This document shows positions 34,003-41,209 of a stretch of DNA of 64,000 bases, one piece after another. The notes under the pieces were generated by a model. The model did no database searches, was not told the DNA's origin, and saw nothing but the letters and a program-made list of their open reading frames with translations. The DNA comes from Pedobacter sp. D749 (GTDB lineage Bacteria; Bacteroidota; Bacteroidia; Sphingobacteriales; Sphingobacteriaceae): assembly GCF_019317285.1 (NCBI RefSeq), contig NZ_CP079218.1, positions 3,286,001 through 3,350,000 on the forward strand, written 5' to 3'. Numbering within the stretch: position 1 is the stretch's first letter; each line of letters starts with the position of its first letter. Made by a program: the position numbers and the translations under genes.

Positions 34003-34796
34003 TGAGATTCTTGCTAACCACATTATTTGCAACAGCTTTGCTGGCTTCATCATGTAGTATGAATACCAGTCCTGAAATATTAGCTATGACTAGCTATGCA
34101 GATATCGTTGACCGCAAGACTGGGGCTATAACACCTGCAAATACTGATACTAGTTTAGTTTCCAGACTGGGGAACATTATCTTATACCGTAAAACTATCC
34201 GTGGTACTGTGTACAACGAAAAGGCTATTAAGAACGGTGTAATGGAGGCTGGAGATGATCCTGCTACAATATCCTCAAGATCGTTTGAACACCGTTTTTT
34301 TATCCATTACATGGATCAAAAGACGGGGATGAGATATGATTCTATTGCAGCAAATGGAAATAGAAAGCGCTTTAATGTTGATTCTTTGTTAATGGAAGAT
34401 CCGATTCTAAAAGGCGGAACTGCTGATTTTGATGATAAAAGCATTTTATTGTCAAAAACCAATACAAAAGAAGGCTATGTCAAGGAAACTTATAAATATA
34501 CTGCCAATCTAGGAGACAATTATCCCGATTCGGCTTATCTGATTTTCGATAAAAGCTGGAAAAACAAGATAAATTATACATTATCGAAAAACATTGATAG
34601 TGTGCGGAAAATGAAGCTTGTTCGTATCAATTTAATTTTTAACCCTATAAGCAAAGAGAAAAGTGGCAGTGGGGCAGCAATTCCGAAAAAGGTGATTGAT
34701 GTGAAAATATTTGAGCCCAACTTAAACAAGCATGACTTATTGGAAATAAAACAGGCTTTTGAAAAATTTAAACAAGATGAAAAGGAAGATCAATAA
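34002..34796 (+). CDS. Lipoprotein of unknown function, coupled to the preceding one
   Basis: 264 residues starting at the ATG that shares one base with the previous stop. SPII signal LLTTLFATALLASSCSM. The mature part has beta segments (NIILYRKTIRGTVYNE, RFFIHYMDQKTGMRYDS) and a lysine-rich C-terminus (AFEKFKQDEKEDQ). Not recognised. A strong hairpin follows about 100 bp downstream. Confidence 0.65.
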   Translation: MRFLLTTLFATALLASSCSMNTSPEILAMTSYADIVDRKTGAITPANTDTSLVSRLGNIILYRKTIRGTVYNEKAIKNGVMEAGDDPATISSRSFEHRFFIHYMDQKTGMRYDSIAANGNRKRFNVDSLLMEDPILKGGTADFDDKSILLSKTNTKEGYVKETYKYTANLGDNYPDSAYLIFDKSWKNKINYTLSKNIDSVRKMKLVRINLIFNPISKEKSGSGAAIPKKVIDVKIFEPNLNKHDLLEIKQAFEKFKQDEKEDQ

Positions 34797-34892
34797 GAGG
34801 TTTTTATCGGGATCGGAAAAAATGTTCTTTTCATTCTATTGATTATTAAGACCATTCACAACTCTCGTTCAAAATTAAATATTTATTTTACT

Positions 34893-34931
34893 AAATTAAG
34901 CCCGAGCATTGCTATGTTTCGGGCTTAATTT
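34893..34931 (+). terminator. Hairpin terminator after the lipoprotein pair
   Basis: AAATTAAGCCCGA (34893-34905) pairs with TCGGGCTTAATTT (34919-34931): 13-bp perfect stem, 13-nt loop. The flanking A and T tracts would allow termination from either side. Confidence 0.75.
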
Positions 34932-34960
34932 GTGTATTTCGGTGAAAATGGTTTTTTCCC
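34931..34960. mobile_element. Short IS21-like end remnant
   Basis: TGTGTATTTCGGTGAAA (34931-34947) is identical to 31279-31295. The following bases are degenerate. A relic only, in a gap that otherwise holds no clear gene apart from the possible small frame at 35045. Confidence 0.4.
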
Positions 34961-35044
34961 ACTTTTGGTGGTGAAGTCGGTTTGCAATAACTGATTTTTA
35001 AACCTGTTTATTTGCCTAATTATCGTTACCTAAAACGAAGAATT

Positions 35045-35131
35045 ATGAAGGAATATCTCTTACAAATAAGTGGAACAATAGGAATTTTGGCTAATGTAAT
35101 TGCTTTTATCTTTTGGCCGAGGAAATCTTAA
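35045..35131 (+). CDS. Possible 28-aa membrane peptide
   Basis: MKEYLLQISGTIGILANVIA and a short polar tail (FIFWPRKS): a single hydrophobic helix with basic ends, typical of small membrane peptides or of a truncated holin-like protein. No supporting start signal, no homologue recognised. The sequence up to 35283 is otherwise without a gene. Confidence 0.3.
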   Translation: MKEYLLQISGTIGILANVIAFIFWPRKS

Positions 35132-35283
35132 AAAAAGAACAATGGTGGTAGCGGCTAGCCCTCTCTCTGGAATACGGTTTTTGAAATTACGGTCTTGGGC
35201 ATACCTCATCCTTTCTTCGAAAAACAATTCCCTCACCATCACGTTGAAGCTTATAAAAACAAAAACTCTTTTAAAAACGACCA

Positions 35284-36063
35284 ATGAAATTAACCGACAA
35301 ACAAATAGAATTTGGTTTCAATTACTACTTTAAAGAAGAACATGATCTGATCAAATCGGTTGTGGAAGTTTCAGAATATAATGAGGAAGAAAAACTCATT
35401 ATTAATTGTACGCAATTAGGCGATTCCTTTACACCTCAATACAAAACCCAAAAAGACAAAAAACGTGTGGTAACGGAATGGTGTGAGTTTTTAACCCAGA
35501 ATCAAACAGCCTTCAAAGAGTTACATTTTGGAACAAGAATGCCCCAGGAACTTTTTGATGCGGTTTGTAATCAAAAGCAATTAAAGCGCCTTGAGATTAA
35601 GTGGGGCGGCTATAAAGATATTTCTGCAATTGAAGGATTAACCCATATCGAATTATTGCATATTGGTTCCGGAGCAGGTGTTGAATCGATAAAACCTTTA
35701 ACAAAACTTAAAAATCTGATAGGTTTATCGGTCGAAAACTTTCAAAAAATAAATAACTATGATGAACTTTCAAATCTATCGACACTCGAAAGTTTGAGCA
35801 TTGAAGGTGATGGCTTCGGACCGCAATACATCAAAATTGAGCAAATAGATTTCTTAAATAACATGCCTCAACTCAAGTTCTTCCGCCTTTTAACGGAAAG
35901 ACTTCAAAGCAAAGACTATAGCCCAATTTTATCACTAAAAAACATAGTGCACCTTTCTTTAAGTGGAAATAAACAAGTTAAGACACTTTACGATGAGATC
36001 TTTGAATTACCTAAGTTAAAATGGGGAATGATCAAAACCAGACCCGAATTGTATAAGAACTAA
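35284..36063 (+). CDS. Leucine-rich-repeat-like protein
   Basis: A 259-residue soluble protein, no signal peptide. The N-terminal ~85 residues form a separate acidic domain (YYFKEEHDLIKSVVEVSEYN). From about residue 95 on come irregular LRRs: LKRLEIKWGGYKDISAIEGL, IELLHIGSG, LKNLIGLSVENFQKI, LESLSIEGDGF, LKNIVHLSLSGNKQV. Proteins of this shape are common in Bacteroidota as protein-binding modules, often near toxin-immunity genes. It is an isolated gene between an IS remnant and a minisatellite. Confidence 0.65.
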   Translation: MKLTDKQIEFGFNYYFKEEHDLIKSVVEVSEYNEEEKLIINCTQLGDSFTPQYKTQKDKKRVVTEWCEFLTQNQTAFKELHFGTRMPQELFDAVCNQKQLKRLEIKWGGYKDISAIEGLTHIELLHIGSGAGVESIKPLTKLKNLIGLSVENFQKINNYDELSNLSTLESLSIEGDGFGPQYIKIEQIDFLNNMPQLKFFRLLTERLQSKDYSPILSLKNIVHLSLSGNKQVKTLYDEIFELPKLKWGMIKTRPELYKN

Positions 36064-36104
36064 AAAGTGAACAATTCATTTAGTTAACCCTCGCTGGCGC
36101 ATTG

Positions 36105-36713
36105 AACTGCAAGTACAGAACTGCCAACTGCAAGCATAATGTTGTCAACTGCGCTGATAGAACTATCAACTGCAAGCATAAACCTACCAGCTGCAAGTAT
36201 AATGTTGTTAACTGCAAGCATAAACCTACCAACTGCAAGTATAATGTTGTTAACTGCAAGTATAAACCTATCAACTGCAAGTATAATGTTGTTAACTGCA
36301 AGTATAGAACTATGAACTGCAAGTATAAAACTACGAACTGAAAGTTTATAACTATGAACTGCAAGTTCAGAACTGCGAACTGAAAGTTTATAACTATGAA
36401 CTGCAAGTTCAGAACTATCAACTGCAAGTATAAACCTATCAACTGCAAGCATAATGTTGTTAACTGCGCTGATAGAACTGTTAACTGCAAGTATAGAACT
36501 ATCAACTGCAAGCATAAACCTACCAACTGCAAGTATAATGTTGTTAACTGCGCTGATAGAACTGTTAACTGCAAGCATAAACCTGCCAACTGCAAGTATA
36601 ATGTTGTTAACTGCAAGTTCAGAACTGTGAACTGCAAGCATAAACCTGCCAACTGCAAGTATAATGTTGTTAACTGCAAGTTCAGAACTGTGAACTGCAA
36701 GTATGAAACTTCC
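36105..36713. repeat. Minisatellite: 29 units of 21 bp
   Basis: 29 head-to-tail 21-mers of the form AACTGCAAGyATArNnyTrnn. At least five unit types alternate, e.g. AACTGCAAGTATAATGTTGT, AACTGCGCTGATAGAACTGT, AACTGCAAGCATAAACCTGC and AACTGAAAGTTTATAACTAT. Being a multiple of three, it is open in several frames on both strands, but no frame has an ATG start. The seed AACTGCAAG occurs once in the related sequence before copy 4 of the island repeat (31.02 kb). Confidence 0.92.
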
Positions 36714-36904
36714 TTGATTTATGCGCCATTTGAGCAACAATATTTTGTAGATTGATTTATTGTATTTATCTTGCCTATGCTAAATGATAATTAACATATT
36801 TTACTAATCTTAACAAGGGAAGCAATTAAGTAAGCAATTCAATTTTTAACAATATTCCTGAGACGAGCGGTAGTCCCGCATCTATATTTTCTCTGTAAAG
36901 AGTT

Positions 36905-36962
36905 AATTGTCGTTTAGCAGCGTCTCAGGATCTTTTTATCAATGTTATGCTAAACGACAATT
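36905..36962. repeat. 15-bp inverted repeat bracketing the start of gene copy 2
   Basis: AATTGTCGTTTAGCA (36905-36919) and TGCTAAACGACAATT (36948-36962), 28-nt loop, spanning the ATG at 36947. Copy 1 lacks the left arm's outer part (it reads CCCAGTTTAGCA there). The gap 36714-36946 otherwise shows nothing. Confidence 0.75.
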
Positions 36963-37577
36963 GTAAAAACCCAAACACACAGCTCCCAAATCAGGTAGCA
37001 GCTGTAACAGAATTCCGGAAACTGATTGAAGCCTACTTCGATATGATTGGTTTATCGGATGTGAATCAATTCCTTACCGAAATGCTTAGCGCAGCTATCG
37101 GGCCCGATCCGCGCTCAGGCAAACACAAACCCATTACCATTGCCAACGCCCTTTATGATGTAAACAATATCATCAGCCTGCTTACCAAAACAAAACTTTT
37201 GGCCAATGAAGAAACTTTTAAGCGTTATGCCATAAACCTGGGTGATAACCTACAAGCTGTTGGCCAGTTTGATGTGGAGCATCTTTCTGAACTATTATAT
37301 GTTGGATTAAATGCCTACATCTTTCAGGAGGATGATTTTGAAGGCGCAACCTTAAAATTTTCTGCCGAAATTACTGCTGCATATAAAATGATTTATGATT
37401 GGCTGTCAGACTGCGACGCCTGGTGTAATGCTGTTGCGTGTTATGAATATAATGAAACTATCGGTTTAGCAGCTACACCATAAACGTAAAAAAGTTTAAT
37501 TAGCCATTTAACTTATACAGCTATGAGGGAAAACTCCCCTCCTAATTTAGGAGGGGTGCCCAACGGGCGGGGTGGTT
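36913..37577 (+). repeat. 665-bp segmental duplication, copy 2
   Basis: Counterpart of 31748-32412, about 5.2 kb away and in the same orientation. It is followed by further partial copies of its own 3' end (37454-38790). Confidence 0.85.
36947..37483 (+). CDS. Unknown protein, copy 2 of the duplicated gene
   Basis: 178 residues from ATG 36947 (MLNDNCKNPNTQLPNQVAAV). Nearly identical to residues 15-192 of the product at 31740-32318, with differences clustered in YAINLGDNLQAVGQF and NAVACYEYNETIGL. Upstream, the match ends at 36913, and the start lies in the loop of a 15-bp inverted repeat, which may hinder translation. Possibly a truncated, silent copy. Function unknown. Confidence 0.45.
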   Translation: MLNDNCKNPNTQLPNQVAAVTEFRKLIEAYFDMIGLSDVNQFLTEMLSAAIGPDPRSGKHKPITIANALYDVNNIISLLTKTKLLANEETFKRYAINLGDNLQAVGQFDVEHLSELLYVGLNAYIFQEDDFEGATLKFSAEITAAYKMIYDWLSDCDAWCNAVACYEYNETIGLAATP

Positions 37578-38790
37578 ACTAGCAGTTATATCACTTAATT
37601 TCAGTAGGTGAGACACCAACCGATAGATAAAAAGTTTAACTGGCCATTTACCCTATACAGCTATGAGGGAAAACTCCCCTCCTAATTTAGGAGGGGTGCC
37701 CAAAGGGCGGGGTGGTTACTAGCGGTTATATCACTTAATTTCGGTAGGTGAGACACCAACCGATAGATAAAAGGAAAACTCCCCTCCTGATTTAGGCTAT
37801 CGTGTGGACACATCTTTTTGAGTTTAATTTTTTAGGCGTTTTGCTAGCTTCCTTAAATAACCCATTGTTTTAACCGAAGAACGCCGTCAATCCCAAGGGC
37901 CGGAGAAATCAAAAAAACAGGTGCAGAATAGAACAAATAGCATTGCCAAACCTAAAACGCAGTGGTTTTGTGTTCATAAACGCTAATTTAAAGTTTTAAA
38001 GAAGTATTGAACACAAACCCCGAAGGGCTCAATCAGACTAAAGAAAACACAGACAACAACTGATTAAACGAAGTGCCGCTGTTTTTTTGATGTGTATAGG
38101 ATTGTGTAAAAGGCCCATTGCTGGATTGACAGAGCGCTTTGGGTACTTTGGCGCTCCAAAATGCGTAGCATTCTTGAGCACAGCTAAAACCAACTGCAAC
38201 TGCGAAAAACTACCATGCCACCGCGGCATAGAGCGGAAAAGACAATGCTTGCTTAATTAATGTTTTGGAAATAAATGCCTTTTTATAACTGGAAAGATGC
38301 TGAAATAAATTCAGCATGACGACCGCCTTAATGAAGTACTAAAAAAACATATATATAGGTAACAAAAGATGTGTCCACACGATAGGATTTAGGAGGGGTG
38401 CCCAAAGGGCGGGGTGGTTACTACCAGTTATATCATTTAATTTCGGTAGGTGAGACACCAACCGATAGATAAAATGAAACTGCCGGTTTAGCAGCTACAG
38501 CATAAATGTTCAAATTTTAACTGGCCATTTACCTTATACAGCTATGAGGGGAAAACTCCCCTCCTAATTTAGGAGGGGTGCCCAACGGGCGGGGTGGTTA
38601 CTAGCGGTTATATCATTTATTTCGGTAGGTGAGACACCAACCGATAGATAAAAATATAATGAAACTGCCGGTTTAGCCGCTACACTATAAACGTTCAAAT
38701 TTTAACTGGCCATTTACCCTATACAGCTATGAGGGAAAACTCCCCTCCTAATTTAGGAGGGGTGCCCAACGGGCGGGGTGGTTAATCCAT
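37454..38790 (+). repeat. Tandem amplification of the gene tail and its 3' repeat (~5 units)
   Basis: Units begin with GAAACTGCCGGTTTAGCAGC (the codons ETAGLAA and stop of the unknown gene) or a shortened form, continue through ACTCCCCTCC...GGAGGGG TGCCC, and end with GGTGAGACACCAACCGATAG. Approximate units: 37454-37628, 37629-37771, 37772-38473 (interrupted by the MITE), 38474-38658, 38659-38790. Each carries two hairpins. This fills the 1.6-kb gap together with the MITE and copy 6. Confidence 0.8.
37797..38385. mobile_element. MITE, 589 bp, 22-bp terminal inverted repeats, 8-bp target duplication
   Basis: Perfect 22-bp ends (37797-37818 and 38364-38385, starting CTATCGTGTGGACACATC) and the target duplication GATTTAGG at 37789-37796 and 38386-38393. 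No transposase. The interior is a nested hairpin: GTCAATCC / GGATTGAC (37886, 38123), ATCAAAAAAACAG / CTGTTTTTTTGAT (37908, 38079). Diverged relatives lie at 40842-41170 and 54480-54815. Confidence 0.85.
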
Positions 38791-38824
38791 CACTAGCGCA
38801 AGCCCTATGTTATTAAATTAAAGT

Positions 38825-38900
38825 TTTTAACCACAGATGCACACAGATAAACACGGATTTTTATATCTGTGTGCATCTTTTTTATCTGTGGTTAAATTAT
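38825..38900. repeat. Hairpin inserted between fragments of the island repeat
   Basis: TTTAACCACAGATGCACACA...TATCTGTGTGCATC...TATCTGTGGTTAAA, imperfect long arms. To its left, 38793-38809 is a broken island-repeat start (CTAGCGCAAGCCCTATG); to its right is the full copy 6, as if the hairpin had been inserted with a partial duplication. Confidence 0.6.
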
Positions 38901-38910
38901 GTTCATTATT

Positions 38911-39036
38911 AAGCGCAAATCTTAGCATCTACGCTAATGGGCTGAATGGCTTGTGCTTAGCAGAAATTTAATTAAGAATTTTTAAAGCACAAGTCGGGCC
39001 TTCGCTTTTTGGCCCAGGCGCTAATACTTGCGCCAG
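38911..39036 (+). repeat. Island double-hairpin repeat, copy 6
   Basis: AAGCGCAAATCTTAG ... GGCTTGTGCTTAGCAGAA / AAAGCACAAGTC ... CTAATACTTGCGCCAG. It is the most diverged copy and marks the right edge of the accessory island, just before the clpP-like gene. Confidence 0.8.
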
Positions 39037-39073
39037 ATATGTTTAATAACACATTTTTAAATCAAACTAAACC

Positions 39074-39763
39074 CTATTCCCCACGCATCAAAACCTCATC
39101 TATCATTCCAAATTCCTTTGCTTCGATGGCGCTCATCCAATAATCGCGACTGGCTATTTCATTAATTCGTTCATAACTTTGGCCACTATGTTTCGCCAAA
39201 ATATGGTACAGATCCGATTGTACTTTTAATACCTCTCTAATCCTGATATCCATATCAATAGCGGTTCCTTCTGTCCCACCCGAGGTTTGATGGATCATAA
39301 CCCTCGAGTGCTGCAAAGCCGAACGTTTACCGGCAGCACCGGCACACAACAATACCGAACCCATAGAAAGGGCGATGCCCGTACAAATGGTGGCCACATC
39401 AGGTGCGATAAATTGCATGGTATCATAAATACCAAAGCCTGCATACACCGATCCACCGGGCGAGTTGATATATAATTGGATGTCGCTTTTGGTATCAACC
39501 GACTGCAAAAAAAGCAATTGTGCCTGTATCACATTTGCATTCCGCTCATCAACGGCTTCCCCTAAAAAAATAATCCTGTCCATCATCAACCGCGAGAAAA
39601 CATCCATCTGTGCCACATTCAGCTGGCGTTCTTCTGTAATGTAAGGCGTCATGGCAACAGGCAGGGTATAAGCGGCGTTTCTGCCCATATACTGATCTAC
39701 ATAAAGGCTGTTTAAGCCCTGGTGTTTTACCGCATAAAGGCGGAATTCTTTGTTAATATCCAT
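39074..39763 (-). CDS. clpP: ClpP-family protease, divergent paralogue
   Basis: A 229-residue ClpP serine protease. Catalytic triad Ser133 (GIALSMGSVLL), His158 (RVMIHQTSGG) and Asp207 (RDYWMSAIEAKEFGMID), with the same spacing (25 and 49) as E. coli ClpP. The usual GQAASMG and IHQPLGG read GIALSMG and IHQTSGG here, so it is a side paralogue, not the housekeeping ClpP. It lies 78 bp downstream of an ECF sigma factor/small protein pair on the same strand and may be co-transcribed, which would link the protease to regulated proteolysis, perhaps of an anti-sigma factor. No ClpX/A is adjacent. Confidence 0.88.
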   Translation of the reverse strand: MDINKEFRLYAVKHQGLNSLYVDQYMGRNAAYTLPVAMTPYITEERQLNVAQMDVFSRLMMDRIIFLGEAVDERNANVIQAQLLFLQSVDTKSDIQLYINSPGGSVYAGFGIYDTMQFIAPDVATICTGIALSMGSVLLCAGAAGKRSALQHSRVMIHQTSGGTEGTAIDMDIRIREVLKVQSDLYHILAKHSGQSYERINEIASRDYWMSAIEAKEFGMIDEVLMRGE

Positions 39764-39841
39764 CGTATTGATTTTAAATTTCAGGCATAGCGATGCCCCT
39801 GCCCCTATTGTGGAGCATGATGTATAAATTAAAGTGATTGC

Positions 39842-40111
39842 TTATTTGCGGAACAAACGCATTACCTTTTGCCTGAAGCTTTGATGCTCAGCAGTATTAA
39901 ACAGCGTTTCGTGTATGTTATTGATTTCATTTTTCAGCTGCTTCCGGCCATAATCACGCACTATTTTGTAGGTTTTGTTCTGCCAGTAAACCTGTTGCTT
40001 TAGTTCAGGTTGCAGGATCATTTTGGCTTCGAACAGGAAACTTTCTCCATCCTTACCGTCCGACAGCAGATAATGCTCTATTAAACGGAGCTCATTCAAC
40101 GATGTCTTCAT
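39842..40111 (-). CDS. Small protein overlapping the ECF sigma gene (possible sigma partner)
   Basis: 89 residues (MKTSLNELRLIEHYLLSDGK ... EHQSFRQKVMRLFRK), helical, basic C-terminus, no membrane segment. The first half (LIEHYLLSDGKDGESFLFEAKMI) resembles the short zinc-less N-terminal segments of Bacteroidota anti-sigma factors. It starts 20 bp before the end of the sigma gene, so the two are translationally coupled. A soluble anti-sigma or co-regulator role is inference. Confidence 0.65.
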   Translation of the reverse strand: MKTSLNELRLIEHYLLSDGKDGESFLFEAKMILQPELKQQVYWQNKTYKIVRDYGRKQLKNEINNIHETLFNTAEHQSFRQKVMRLFRK

Positions 40112-40652
40112 ATTTTAAGGATTTTGCTTTAACGGTTTCTTTTACTTTTTCGAGGCATTTAAATTTCTGAGCCGTTGCAGAGCGTGCACCCGAAAAGCCA
40201 AAGCGCCCGGCCAGTGTTTCCATATCCAGTTTTTCATAATAAAAAGCACTGAGCAACTGCATACATTTCTGTCCGGCCTGCTCCAGTAAATGCATCAGTT
40301 TCCCTGAAGAAACTTCCTCGTACCCGGTATCTGCCAAATCGATCTCTTTATTAAAAACAAGAGCAAGCGAATCAAGGGTAACATATTTGTCGTTTTCCTG
40401 ATAACGTTTGATCCATAAGTATTTGGCAATTCCAAATATATAGGCTTTCTCCTGGTACTTCAGCCTCAGCCCCGAAACCTGTACTTTCTCGTAATACACC
40501 ACCAGTGCATCCTGAAAGATGTCTTTCGCTTCCTCAAATGATCCGCCCATCTTGCTTACGTGCCTTGCCACCAAAGGAAAAGCTTCTTTGTAGAGTTTCA
40601 TAAAAAGTGCTTCGCGTTGGCTGGGCTCCTCTTTGATGGATGTTGCTGTCAT
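40092..40652 (-). CDS. ECF-type RNA polymerase sigma factor
   Basis: A 186-residue sigma-70 family protein. Region 2 is FMKLYKEAFPLVARHVSK followed by SFEEAKDIFQDALVVYYEKV and YIFGIAKYLWIKRYQ. Region 4 is CMQLLSAFYYEKLDMETLAG then FGFSGARSATAQKFKCLEKV, a helix-turn-helix. Bacteroidota ECFs of this kind direct small regulons, usually with an anti-sigma partner. It heads the sigma / small protein / ClpP run. Confidence 0.88.
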   Translation of the reverse strand: MTATSIKEEPSQREALFMKLYKEAFPLVARHVSKMGGSFEEAKDIFQDALVVYYEKVQVSGLRLKYQEKAYIFGIAKYLWIKRYQENDKYVTLDSLALVFNKEIDLADTGYEEVSSGKLMHLLEQAGQKCMQLLSAFYYEKLDMETLAGRFGFSGARSATAQKFKCLEKVKETVKAKSLKYEDIVE

Positions 40653-40841
40653 GATTACTATGTTTTATATAGTATGTGGGGATTTTTGATCAGATATCAC
40701 CTAAAATTAGCAATTATTTTTTTGTGGGCGTTAGTTAATCTATTGTTCGGAAACATATTGTAAAAATTGTCTGGAGCCTAATGCCAGCTTGCTTAGAAAA
40801 AACACAATCCTTACCGAAACAATATTAATACTACCTTGTGG

Positions 40842-41170
40842 ATAATCCTCTTTTAAGGAAAGTTTAGGCATTATGCTAGCTTGCTTTGAAATAACTCAAC
40901 CCTCACCGAAGCACGCCCGTCAATCCCAAGGGCCAGGAAATCAAAAAAACAGTAGCACAACAGTACAAATGGCACTATCAAACCTCAAACGCAGTGGTTT
41001 TGTGTTTCATGTTTGCAAAAACTTTCACCCACCCTTAACGAACAAAACAAAGTGCCGCTGTTTTTTTGATGTGTATGGGGTTTGTGTAAAAGGCCCCTTG
41101 CCGGATTGACAAAGCATTTTTGCATACTTTTGATGCCTCAAAAGTTTGATGCCCCGCGGCATAGAGCGAA
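40842..41170. repeat. Nested-hairpin dispersed element, copy 2
   Basis: Aligns with the interior of the MITE at 37797-38385: TGTGGAtaaTC...TTTAGGCATTATGCTAGCTT, GTCAATCC (40919) / GGATTGAC (41103), ATCAAAAAAACAG (40940) / CTGTTTTTTTGAT (41058), and CGCAGTGGTTTTGTGTTTC. The 22-bp ends have decayed. It fills the gap between the sigma factor and the AraC gene. Confidence 0.75.
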
Positions 41171-41209
41171 AGAAGAATCCATACTGTAGCACATTAATCA
41201 ACTCCTATC

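Noticed and set aside
36105..36713. CRISPR array
   Set aside because: The 21-bp units are contiguous with no spacers, and no cas genes are present.
36084..36740. Long open frames of 206 and 218 codons on the minus strand and two on the plus strand across the 21-bp repeat
   Set aside because: The frames are open only because the repeat unit is a multiple of three without stops. They have no ATG start, and the plus frame is broken by TGA in the AACTGAAAG units.
38038..38229. 63-codon frame in the MITE, similar to a frame near 54.5 kb (both with FGAPKYPKR...VNPAM...LLHNP)
   Set aside because: The likeness is explained by homologous repeat DNA. The frames run on opposite arms of a hairpin, have no start signal, and the third copy (40.9-41.1 kb) breaks the frame.
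25585..39036. A classical integron with attC sites
   Set aside because: The repeats lack the RYYYAAC/GTTRRRY boxes and no integron integrase is in the window. The cassette-like layout is kept as a finding, not as an integron call.
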